Made by a program: the position numbers and the translations under genes. Under the pieces are notes generated by a model that worked only from the letters and a program-made list of their open reading frames with translations, did no database searches and was not told where the DNA came from. 7,570 nucleotides of DNA from Candidatus Omnitrophota bacterium (GTDB taxonomy: Bacteria > Omnitrophota > Gorgyraeia > Aquiviventales > Aquiviventaceae): the NCBI GenBank assembly GCA_016206725.1, contig JACQRA010000143.1, positions 1 through 7,570 on the forward strand, given 5' to 3'. This document shows, piece after piece, positions 1 through 6,157 of this stretch (positions are counted from its first letter, which is position 1; each line of letters begins with the position of its first letter).

Positions 1-546
1 CCCCTCACCGATCGGGGCTGTCGCCGTGATGTAGGCTTGCTGGAGATCGAGATCCTCCCCTGCGGCGCCAAGCCCTGTCGATTTGAAGACCGAGGCGTCA
101 TCTCCGTAGAACAGATCGGCCCGAAAACCCAGTGGCATCTCATCGGTCTCAGCCTTCTCAACCACTAATTCAAAGGCATGGGGCGTAAACCCGTTGGGCT
201 CGGTGTCAAAGACCCGCGTACGGTTATTCCGCAAGGAGCCTCCCGTGTTCGAGTTCGGGCTGGGTTCGGCAAAGTTATAGATGTACGACACATCCGCATA
301 GCCACTGAGCGCCAATCCCTGCAAGCCGCTTGGCAGTTCCACGAGGGTTGGCACGGCTTTTTCGCCAATGCCGGTCGCCCCGGTAAACGTACTGCTCCCA
401 ACTTGCGACTCCAGTTGCGCCAACCGGTTCTTTAAGACTTCGATATCCGCTTTCAACGCCGCCGTGTCGCCATCATCAGCCCACGCCGGAGCTCCGGCAC
501 ACAGCAACCCCGCCATCGCAAGCCACAGCCCGATGGATCGCTTCAT
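1..546 (-). CDS. Outer membrane beta-barrel (porin-like) protein, 5' part only
   Basis: This gene starts at an ATG (544-546) and stays open to the window edge, giving the first 182 residues. A strong ribosome site, AGGAGG (555-560), sits 8 bases upstream and fixes the start. Residues 1-23 form a Sec signal peptide (basic MKR, hydrophobic core, likely cleavage after AWA). There is no lipobox at the cysteine in the core. Residues about 28-49 make a short coiled coil with heptad hydrophobics L31, I35, L38, L42, L45 and V49, as in the periplasmic neck of some trimeric porins. From about residue 75 alternating aromatic/polar strands begin (LSGYADVSYIYNF at 80-92), and later segments such as FELVVEKAETDEMPLGF and ADLFYGDD resemble the OmpL-like beta-barrel porin-2 (BBP2, formerly DUF1597) group. 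The substrate cannot be told. It lies 96 bases downstream of a winged-helix regulator gene, with a possible operator in between. The signal peptide and outer membrane location are firm; the exact family is likely but less sure. Confidence 0.85.
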   Translation of the reverse strand, partial: MKRSIGLWLAMAGLLCAGAPAWADDGDTAALKADIEVLKNRLAQLESQVGSSTFTGATGIGEKAVPTLVELPSGLQGLALSGYADVSYIYNFAEPSPNSNTGGSLRNNRTRVFDTEPNGFTPHAFELVVEKAETDEMPLGFRADLFYGDDASVFKSTGLGAAGEDLDLQQAYITATAPIGEG

Positions 547-628
547 CGCTACCCCCTCCTTTTGTTTCGTCCTTCCACATACAAGGCGTTCGATCTTCTC
601 CACAACCCGTTACAGCCAAACGACGCGT

Positions 629-646
629 ATGTTAAATCCATGTTAA
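629..646 (-). promoter_or_regulatory. PhoB/OmpR-type direct repeat, candidate operator of the porin-like gene
   Basis: On the minus strand TTAACAT occurs twice, at 646-640 and 635-629, separated by GGAT, giving an exact 11-bp period. Two 7-bp direct repeats with a 4-bp spacer is the known layout of pho boxes and related OmpR-family sites. The distal copy overlaps the stop codon of the winged-helix gene, and the porin-like start lies about 80 bases downstream. TTAACA is also close to a -35 element. A weak -10-like TGTAAC is at 614-609, with a 15-bp spacing from the proximal copy, which is shorter than ideal. The repeat is seen directly; its use as an operator is inferred. Confidence 0.5.
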
Positions 647-969
647 TTGTCGGCGCTCGGCTGAGGAAGAAACCGGTAGCCCTCCCCCGGAACCTCTTCA
701 ATGAAGCGCTCCCCCTCAAGCTCAATCCGTGACTTGAGGGAGCCAATAAGCTCTCCCATCGCCCGAATGCCCCCGTGATCGTGGCGGCCTAACCCCTCCT
801 CAAGCAACCGGCGCGTGCTCACCACCAAGCCGGCATGTGAAGCCAGGTAGACCAGCAGGGCGTATTCCCGATAGGTCAGCAGCACCGGATGCTCGCGCAC
901 GTACACGGCGTACTGCTCCATATCGATCCTCAACGTCCCGTGTCGAATGACGAGTGACGTGGTCGGCAT
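643..969 (-). CDS. Stand-alone winged-helix (PhoB/OmpR C-terminal type) DNA-binding protein
   Basis: The 108-residue protein consists almost only of a transcriptional regulatory protein C-terminal (Trans_reg_C) domain. The N-terminal strands (about 5-28) lead into LTYREYALLVYLASHAG (31-47), which matches the usual LT..E..LL..L....G helix. STRRLLEEGLG (51-61) is the second helix. IRAMGELIGSLKSRIE (68-83) is the recognition helix, and FIEEVPGEGYRFL (89-101) is the wing with the typical G.GYR. There is no receiver domain before it, and an in-frame TAA 27 bases upstream of the ATG rules out a long N-terminal extension. It therefore cannot be controlled by phosphorylation of its own receiver. No clear Shine-Dalgarno precedes the start; it lies 66 bases after moaA on the same strand and could be reached by read-through. 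The likely target is the porin-like gene next door, given the 11-bp-period repeat there. It is a transcription factor by fold; target and signal are unknown. Confidence 0.82.
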   Translation of the reverse strand: MPTTSLVIRHGTLRIDMEQYAVYVREHPVLLTYREYALLVYLASHAGLVVSTRRLLEEGLGRHDHGGIRAMGELIGSLKSRIELEGERFIEEVPGEGYRFLPQPSADN

Positions 970-1014
970 GACGCCAGTGAGTGTGGCGGCGAAGGGTTAC
1001 AACGAGATGACGAG

Positions 1015-1036
1015 AGAGTTAAATCTGAGTAACTCT
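1015..1036. repeat. Small inverted repeat at the moaA 3' end / upstream of the winged-helix gene
   Basis: AGAGTTA (1015-1021) and TAACTCT (1030-1036) form a perfect 7-bp palindrome with an 8-base loop. The right arm touches the moaA stop codon. No T-run follows on the minus strand, so it is not a standard intrinsic terminator. Read on the minus strand it also contains two TTAC/TAAC-like half-sites 11 bp apart and the octamer GATTTAAC (1025-1018). That octamer recurs inside the candidate operator of the porin-like gene (638-631). It could be an operator for the winged-helix protein or a weak RNA hairpin. Confidence 0.4.
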
Positions 1037-2016
1037 TAGCCGCCGACGTGGGTCATGACGAAATCCTGATGCGCCACGTCGGAACGGTTCAGAAAATGCT
1101 GCTCCGGGCGCAGGAAGACGGTGGTGGCGATCTGCCGTTTGATCGCCTCACGGGGCATGCTTTCCCGCAACATCGCCTTCAGATCAAGCTCCTCGCGCCC
1201 ATGGAGGCAGGTCTTGATGCGGCCGGTCACTTTCAGGCGCACGCGGTTGCACCTCGCGCAGAAGAGGTTGGAGAGCGGGTTAATGAACCCGACGCGTGTC
1301 TGGGTTCCTTCGATTCGGAAGCTACGGGCCGGTGAATGTGGGTCAGCCTCATCGGGCTGGAGGCAATAACGCTCTTCAACGCAGGCTTTGCCTACCTCGT
1401 TACTGAGAAACTTCCCTTCCCGTTCCACATCCACCCAGGGGTTGGTCGGCATCCATTCAATGAAGCGCAGCGAAAGCTCCTGCGCGATGGCGAAGTCCAC
1501 CAGCGAGAGGATTTCGTCATCGTTGACGCCTTTCATGAGGACGGTGTTGAGCTTCACAGGCTCAAGGCCGGCGGCTTTCGCCTCCAGGATGCCGTCAACG
1601 ACCTCCTGCCAGTAGTCCATGCCGGTGATGAGCGAAAATTTCTCCGATGAGAGGGTGTCGAGGCTGACGTTGACGCGCGACAGGCCGGCGTCTTTCAGCG
1701 CGCGGGCGTGACGCTTGAGCAGCACCCCGTTGGTGGACATCGCCACTTGCCGGATGCCGGGAATCTTCGAGAGTCTGCTCACCAACTCGACCAGGCCAGG
1801 TCGCAACAGCGGCTCCCCACCGGTCAGGCGGATCTTCTCGATGCCAAGCTCAGCGAAGATGCCCGCCAGTTCCACCAGCTCGTCGTTGGTGAGCAAGTCC
1901 ACCATCCGGCTGCGGTTGACCCACCCGTGCGGCATACAATACAGACACCGCAGGTTGCACTTATCAATCACCGAAATCCGCAGATACGTAATCCGTCGTC
2001 CAAATTGATCAATCAT
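1036..2016 (-). CDS. moaA: GTP 3',8-cyclase, molybdenum cofactor biosynthesis protein A
   Basis: MoaA is the radical-SAM enzyme that, with MoaC, turns GTP into cyclic pyranopterin monophosphate, the first step of molybdopterin synthesis in the cytoplasm. The 326 residues are the normal family length. The SAM-cluster motif CNLRCLYC supplies C20, C24 and C27. TGGEPLLR (65-72) is the SAM-binding GGEP loop. The C-terminal [4Fe-4S] cluster that holds GTP is given by C253, C256 (FCARCNRVRL) and C270. The protein ends in the conserved Gly-Gly tail (HVGG) that is needed for activity in this family. The ATG (2014-2016) overlaps the TGA of the nitrate reductase gene by four bases (ATGA), so translation is probably coupled, and only a weak GAG lies upstream. 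Its place directly after a molybdoenzyme gene, with moaC and a mog-like gene earlier in the same run, suggests that cofactor supply is co-ordered with the reductase. Other radical-SAM families do not share the second cysteine set plus GG end. Confidence 0.96.
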   Translation of the reverse strand: MIDQFGRRITYLRISVIDKCNLRCLYCMPHGWVNRSRMVDLLTNDELVELAGIFAELGIEKIRLTGGEPLLRPGLVELVSRLSKIPGIRQVAMSTNGVLLKRHARALKDAGLSRVNVSLDTLSSEKFSLITGMDYWQEVVDGILEAKAAGLEPVKLNTVLMKGVNDDEILSLVDFAIAQELSLRFIEWMPTNPWVDVEREGKFLSNEVGKACVEERYCLQPDEADPHSPARSFRIEGTQTRVGFINPLSNLFCARCNRVRLKVTGRIKTCLHGREELDLKAMLRESMPREAIKRQIATTVFLRPEQHFLNRSDVAHQDFVMTHVGG

Positions 2017-4241
2017 TGTTTCTCAAGGCGAACGGCGCAGAACTTCAACTCCGGCTGCTTCGAGATCGGATCGAAGGCTTCGATCGTCGCGCGGTTGACC
2101 ACCGCCTGGCCCCAGAGGCCGCCCCAATGAAACGGCATGAAGCACGTGCCGGGGGCGATCGCCGTCGTGAGCCGCGCTTTGGCCTCGGCGCTCCCCCGGC
2201 GGGAGCAGATGCGCACGATCTCGTCCTCGATCACCCCAGACTGAGCCGCGTCGTCCGGATGCAGCTCGATGAACGGCTCAGGCTCCCGTCGCATCAGGAC
2301 CGGGATTTTTCCGGTGCGTGTCATCGTATGCCACTGATCGCGGACGCGCCCCGTCGTCAAGATCAACGGAAACGCCTCATCCGGCGGCTCGGCCGGCGGT
2401 TGATACTCATGAGCGAGGAAGCGCGCCCGGCCATCCGGATGCGCGAACGCCCCATCGATGTAGCGGCGCATCGTCGAACGGTGGTGCGCCGTGGGGCACG
2501 GCCATTGAATCGGCGCGCGTTTGAGTCGGGCGTACGTCACGCCCGTGATATCCAGATCGCGCCCGCTGGTGCATGACGTGTACTCTTCGTAAATCTCCTC
2601 AACACTCCGAAACGAAAACGCCTCGCAAAATCCCATCGCCTGAGCGAACCGGCAGATGATCCGCCAATCCGGCAAGGCGTCTCCGGGTGGTGCAATCGCC
2701 TGCTCGACGTAGGAGATGCACCGCTCTGAATTGGTCAGGGTTCCATCGCGTTCTGACCATTGGGCGGCCGGCAGGATGACGTCAGCAACCTGTGTCGTCT
2801 CGGTGGGATGATAGATGTCGTTCACGATGACTAACTCCGCTCTCTCCAGCCCCCGGCGCGCGACCGACAGGTGCGGCAGAGAAACCATGGGGTTGGTACA
2901 CAGAATCCACACGCTTTTCACCCGCCCGTCGGCCAAGGCCTGGAACAACTCCACGGCGGTCAGGCCGGGTTTCGACGCGATGCGACCGTGCGGAATGCCC
3001 CACAGGCTCTCTATCGCCCGCCGATGGCCTTCATCGGCCACGACGCGATGGCCGGGCAACAGATGGGCTAGCCCCCCGGTTTCACGACCACCCATCGCAT
3101 TCGGCTGGCCGGTGAGCGAGAACGGTCCGGCCCCGGGCCGGCCGATCTGGCCGGTGGCCAGATGGAGGTTGATCAGCGAGTTGTTTTTGGCGGTACCATG
3201 CGAGGATTGATTCATCCCCATGCTCCAGAAACTCATGGCCGCCTTGGTGACGCCGAACAGATGGGCTGCCTCGCGGATCGCCGATGGCTCAAGGCCGCAC
3301 ATCGGGGCGATCTGCTCAGGGGTGTGGCGCTCGATCACTGCCTGCATCTGCGGCCAGCCATTCGTGTGCTGATCAATGAACCGTTGATCGAGGAGTCCTT
3401 CGCGCACGATGACATGCAGCATCGCGTTGAGCAGGGCCACATCGGTTCCCGGACGCAGCGGCAGATACACATCGGCGATGTCAGCGGTGCGCGTCGCTCT
3501 AGGATCCGCCACGATGACCTTGACGCGCGAAGGCGCACGGAGTTTCCGCCGGCGGATGCGCTCGAAGGTGACGGGATGACAGGCGGCCGTGTTCGTGCCG
3601 ATGAGAAAGAAACAATCCGCCAGTTCGATGTCTGCATAGCAGCCCGGCGGGGCGTCCGCGCCGAGGGAGGTCACGTAGCCGGAGACCGCGGAGGCCATGC
3701 ACAGCCGGGAGTTGGAGTCCACGTTGTTCGTGCCCAGAAACCCCTTGGCGAGTTTGTTGACGACGTAGTAATCCTCGGTGAGCAACTGGCCGGAGAGGTA
3801 GAAGGCCACGCTGTCCGGTCCATGGGTCTCGATGAGACGCCGCCAGTGTGTGGCGATCCGCTCAAGGGCGCTATCCCATGACGCCCGCTGAACGTCGGCG
3901 TTGCGGCTTACGCGCATCATCGGATAGGTCAGACGGTCCGGCGTGTGAACCATCTGTGGCAGGGTGGCGCCCTTGCCACAGAGTAACCCGTAATTCGCCG
4001 GATGATTCGGATCGCCGCGGACTTTCAGCACGCGGCCGGCCTTGCTGCCAACCAACACGCCACAGCCGACCCCGCAGTACGGACACACCGATTTGTTCCA
4101 GGTGAGCGCGAGGTCAGCCTCGGTCAGCGGAGTCTCGACAATCTCCCCGGTCTCTTGGACCACCTGCATCACGACCCTGTCCTGCCTCGCACCGAGGTGA
4201 GCGAGGCTCAGGGCTGAGTCGAAGGAGCGTTCGGAACTCAT
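2013..4241 (-). CDS. nasA: Assimilatory nitrate reductase catalytic subunit (NasA/NarB type)
   Basis: This is a 742-residue cytoplasmic molybdopterin oxidoreductase that reduces nitrate to nitrite at a Mo-bis-MGD centre. The N-terminal [4Fe-4S] site is C53-x2-C56-x3-C60-x27-C88 (CPYCGVGCG ... LLCGKG). NSRLCMASAV (177-186) carries the molybdenum ligand C181. Residues 148-165 (YLSGQLLTEDYYVVNKLA) and the CHP at 221-223 are typical of nitrate reductases rather than formate dehydrogenases. The C-terminal dinucleotide-binding domain (about 622-740) has LTTGRVRDQWHTMTRTG and ends with FDPISKQPELK. The protein stops after that domain, without the C-terminal [2Fe-2S] BFD-like region of Klebsiella-type NasA, so it is closer in layout to ferredoxin-dependent NarB. 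No twin-arginine signal is present. The start is uncertain: the ATG used is 7 bases after the transporter stop and has no good Shine-Dalgarno, and M25 (4169-4167) is an alternative that would shorten the unusual 52-residue leader before the first cysteine. moaA follows with a 4-base overlap. Confidence 0.9.
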   Translation of the reverse strand: MSSERSFDSALSLAHLGARQDRVVMQVVQETGEIVETPLTEADLALTWNKSVCPYCGVGCGVLVGSKAGRVLKVRGDPNHPANYGLLCGKGATLPQMVHTPDRLTYPMMRVSRNADVQRASWDSALERIATHWRRLIETHGPDSVAFYLSGQLLTEDYYVVNKLAKGFLGTNNVDSNSRLCMASAVSGYVTSLGADAPPGCYADIELADCFFLIGTNTAACHPVTFERIRRRKLRAPSRVKVIVADPRATRTADIADVYLPLRPGTDVALLNAMLHVIVREGLLDQRFIDQHTNGWPQMQAVIERHTPEQIAPMCGLEPSAIREAAHLFGVTKAAMSFWSMGMNQSSHGTAKNNSLINLHLATGQIGRPGAGPFSLTGQPNAMGGRETGGLAHLLPGHRVVADEGHRRAIESLWGIPHGRIASKPGLTAVELFQALADGRVKSVWILCTNPMVSLPHLSVARRGLERAELVIVNDIYHPTETTQVADVILPAAQWSERDGTLTNSERCISYVEQAIAPPGDALPDWRIICRFAQAMGFCEAFSFRSVEEIYEEYTSCTSGRDLDITGVTYARLKRAPIQWPCPTAHHRSTMRRYIDGAFAHPDGRARFLAHEYQPPAEPPDEAFPLILTTGRVRDQWHTMTRTGKIPVLMRREPEPFIELHPDDAAQSGVIEDEIVRICSRRGSAEAKARLTTAIAPGTCFMPFHWGGLWGQAVVNRATIEAFDPISKQPELKFCAVRLEKQ

Positions 4242-4248
4242 CAGAATT

Positions 4249-5469
4249 TCAGCGCTCGACGTAGAGCTCCACCGGTTGCATGGCCGGCGCCAGCCATGAG
4301 ATGTGCCATCCGCGCTCCACGATCCGCAGCAACCCGAGGCAGGCCAGCCCGGTGATGCCGAAGCACAGAAACCCGACGCCGTACGATCCGGCCGCGTCTT
4401 TCAAGATACCGAGGAACGACGGCAGCAGAAATCCCCCCAATCCCCCCGCCGCCCCCACGACGCCGGTGGCGACGCCGATCTCCTCGCGGAATCGCTGCGG
4501 CACCAGTTGAAACACCGAGCCGTTGCCCATGCCCAGGATGGCCATGACGACGAACAGCAGCGCCGTCACCGCCCACAGCGGCGGCAGCAGCCCGACCGCC
4601 ATGAGGCCGACGGACGCCGCCGCGAATAGCGCGCTGAGCATGCGGGTCCCCCCGAAGCGATCCGCCAGATACCCGCCGATGGGACGCAGGAAGCTGCCGG
4701 CAAAGACGCATAGCGCCGTGAAGTTGCCCGCCATCACTTTCGAGAGACCGTACTGGTCATGGAAGAAGATCACCAAAAAACTCGCCAGGCCCACGAATCC
4801 GCCGAAGGTGAAGCTGTAAAACAGACAGAACCATAACATGTCGCGCTCTCGACAGATTCCGAGATACGCGGACAATGGCTTGGGCGAGGGTTGCGACGGG
4901 CTTTCCTTGGCGCAGGCGATGTAGAACGCGAGGGTGGCGACGACGGGCAGCAGCGCCAGCCCGAAGACACCGTGCCAGCCGACGACTTCCGCCAGGCGGG
5001 GGGCGAATAGCGCCGCCAGCACCGTGCCGCTGTTGCCGGCGCCAGCGATGCCCATCGCCAGGCCTTGGTGCTCCGACGGATACCAGCGGCTGGCCAGCGG
5101 CAGCGCCACGGCGAAGCTCCCACCCGCCACCCCCAGCAACAACCCCAGCGCCATCAGCTCAGACAGACTCCGACCTCCCAGCCAGGCCCAGAGTAACGGA
5201 ATCATGACGACACACTGACCCAGGATGCCGGTACGTTTCGGGCCGATGCGATCGACCAAGATGCCCAGCGGAATCCGAACCAACGAGCCTCCGAGGATCG
5301 GGATGGCCACCAACAACGCTTTCTGGCTTGCGGTCAGCCCAAAGTCGCCGGCGATGTGGACGCCCAGCACCCCGATGAGCACCCACACCATGAAGCTGAT
5401 GTCGAAGTACAGAAACGCTGACAGCAACGTCAGCGGATGTCCGCTCTTCGCAAACTCCTTCAGTCGCAT
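4249..5469 (-). CDS. narK: Nitrate/nitrite transporter, MFS NarK/NrtP family
   Basis: This is a 406-residue inner-membrane protein with the hydrophobic pattern of a 12-helix major facilitator. It fits the nitrate/nitrite porter branch. Helix 2 contains GGSLVRIPLG, with R65 at the position of a substrate-binding arginine of NarK, and FLRPIGGYLADRFGG (260-274) gives the second arginine, R262, before the MFS A-type loop. The first nitrate signature is around GIAGAGNSG (140-148). The second is the glycine-rich GVVGAAGGLGGFLLP (336-350), and GMGNGSVFQLVP (313-324) is also typical. The ATG overlaps the end of the preceding PII gene by 10 bases and has no visible Shine-Dalgarno, so translation is probably coupled. 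The nitrate reductase begins 7 bases after its stop, so its job is most likely nitrate import for assimilation. Nitrite import or export cannot be excluded. The PII-like proteins encoded just before it are candidates for post-translational control. Confidence 0.9.
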   Translation of the reverse strand: MRLKEFAKSGHPLTLLSAFLYFDISFMVWVLIGVLGVHIAGDFGLTASQKALLVAIPILGGSLVRIPLGILVDRIGPKRTGILGQCVVMIPLLWAWLGGRSLSELMALGLLLGVAGGSFAVALPLASRWYPSEHQGLAMGIAGAGNSGTVLAALFAPRLAEVVGWHGVFGLALLPVVATLAFYIACAKESPSQPSPKPLSAYLGICRERDMLWFCLFYSFTFGGFVGLASFLVIFFHDQYGLSKVMAGNFTALCVFAGSFLRPIGGYLADRFGGTRMLSALFAAASVGLMAVGLLPPLWAVTALLFVVMAILGMGNGSVFQLVPQRFREEIGVATGVVGAAGGLGGFLLPSFLGILKDAAGSYGVGFLCFGITGLACLGLLRIVERGWHISWLAPAMQPVELYVER

Positions 5470-5774
5470 TTGCCGGTTCGGATCGTGTAGGCTTGTTTGA
5501 CGTCGCTGACAAAGATGCGGCCATCGCCCGGATGGCCGGTGCGGGCGCTCACCATGATCGCTTCAACCGCCTGGGGCGCCTTGGCATCATCAACAACCGT
5601 CATGACGCACAGCTTCGAGAGCTCGTCATACACTTGCGCGCCAACCTGGATGCCCCGCTGCCTCCCGCGGCCCAGCACATCCCACTTGGTCATGGCGGAT
5701 AGACCGGCCTGCTCCAACGCCTTGACCACGTCGGTTTCCTTCTCCGGACGGATAAAGGCTTTCACCATCTTCAT
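5460..5774 (-). CDS. PII-family signalling protein, NifI1-like
   Basis: The 104-residue protein has the PII ferredoxin-like fold signature: MKMVKAFIRPEK at the start, GRGRQRG at 35-41, and RTGHPGDGRIFV (78-89) for ATP/ADP binding, followed by AYTIRTG. It differs from GlnB/GlnK in its T-loop: between RQRG and the next beta strand it reads IQVGAQVYDELSK, about four residues shorter than in GlnB and without the HTELYRGAEY segment that holds the uridylylated tyrosine. IQVG...YDEL is instead characteristic of NifI1-type PII proteins, known to act with NifI2 on nitrogenase. The gene starts in a 4-base ATGA overlap with the upstream PII gene. A second ATG at codon 3 has better spacing from AAGGA. 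It overlaps the transporter start by 10 bases. In this setting it probably senses ATP/ADP and 2-oxoglutarate and acts on the transporter or the reductase; that target is inferred. PII family membership is firm. Confidence 0.9.
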   Translation of the reverse strand: MKMVKAFIRPEKETDVVKALEQAGLSAMTKWDVLGRGRQRGIQVGAQVYDELSKLCVMTVVDDAKAPQAVEAIMVSARTGHPGDGRIFVSDVKQAYTIRTGKCD

Positions 5775-6157
5775 GATTCCTTCACCTCACAGGTTGCCAC
5801 CGACCGAGCCCCGACGACGGTCGGGGCAGCCGATGGGCTGCCGGCCTCCCCCGTGGACACGCGATAGGCCTCGCGCGTCTCCAGGACGAACAGCTTCCCA
5901 TCACCGAACTCACCCGTCTGGTTAGCCCGGATGATCGCCTCGATGGTCTCATCCGTTTGCGCCTTCTCCACGATCACGATGAACAACGCCTTGGGAAGAA
6001 ACGAAAACCCTGGGAGCGCCTGATCACCCTGGAGCCCTCGTTGACGTCCTCGACCCAAGACTGGAAACCACGAGTAGCCGGCACAACCGATGCGCGCCAA
6101 CTCTGCTTTCGTGGCGATGGCGCGATCGCGCCGCACAATCGCCATCAGCTCAACCAT
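5771..6157 (-). CDS. PII-family signalling protein, NifI2-like
   Basis: The 128-residue protein is a second, different PII homologue. It opens with MVELMAIVRRDR, has the shared VLGRGRQRGLQG (33-44), and then a short T-loop (DQALPGFSFLPK) with no tyrosine, so GlnD-type uridylylation is not expected. The nucleotide-binding part is NQTGEFGDGKLFVL (79-92), followed by AYRVSTGE. NQTG...GDGK and the overall spacing recall NifI2 rather than GlnB. A low-complexity tail (about 105-128, rich in Ala, Ser, Val) extends beyond the normal end and is encoded by two perfect hairpins (5808-5842). AAAGG (6166-6170) lies 8 bases before the ATG, and the start overlaps the TSUP stop by 8 bases. It precedes the NifI1-like gene, the reverse of the usual nifI1-nifI2 order. 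A hetero-oligomer of the two is plausible by analogy but not shown by sequence. Confidence 0.88.
   Translation of the reverse strand: MVELMAIVRRDRAIATKAELARIGCAGYSWFPVLGRGRQRGLQGDQALPGFSFLPKALFIVIVEKAQTDETIEAIIRANQTGEFGDGKLFVLETREAYRVSTGEAGSPSAAPTVVGARSVATCEVKES
5808..5842 (-). repeat. Two adjacent GC-rich hairpins in the tail codons of the NifI2-like gene
   Basis: In the mRNA the first hairpin is GGCAGCC-CATC-GGCTGCC (5842-5825), a perfect 7-bp stem with a 4-base loop. The second is GCCCCGAC-CGTC-GTCGGGGC (5827-5808), a perfect 8-bp stem with a 4-base loop. They share three bases, so both cannot be fully formed at once. They fall in the poorly conserved C-terminal tail codons, 33 bases before the start of the next PII gene. 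No T-run follows, so a terminator is unlikely. They might affect mRNA stability or the ratio of the two PII proteins; this is inference. Confidence 0.5.

Noticed and set aside
549..746. 65-codon minus-strand frame overlapping the winged-helix gene end and the gap before the porin-like gene
   Set aside because: No recognisable motif and no start signal; it crosses the conserved winged-helix frame and the candidate operator.
1015..1036. Intrinsic terminator of the moaA operon
   Set aside because: The 7-bp stem is AT-rich and lacks a following T-run, so termination is not supported.
1708..2130. Open frames on the plus strand opposite moaA and nasA, including those of 100-240 codons such as 3162-3881
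   Set aside because: They lie wholly or almost wholly opposite strongly conserved enzymes, show no recognisable motif, and are expected in GC-rich antisense frames.
2013..4241. Formate dehydrogenase or periplasmic NapA
   Set aside because: The CMASAV and CHP motifs, the FDPISKQPELK end, the lack of a Tat signal, and the linked nitrate porter all favour cytoplasmic assimilatory nitrate reductase.
4241..4711. 156-codon minus-strand frame overlapping the transporter in another frame
   Set aside because: Its Arg/Gly/Ala-rich product is a shadow of the porter, whose frame has clear nitrate-porter motifs and membrane helices.
5460..6157. Canonical GlnB or GlnK for either PII gene
   Set aside because: Both T-loops are shortened and lack the HTELYRGAEY region with the modified tyrosine; no amtB or glnA lies beside them.
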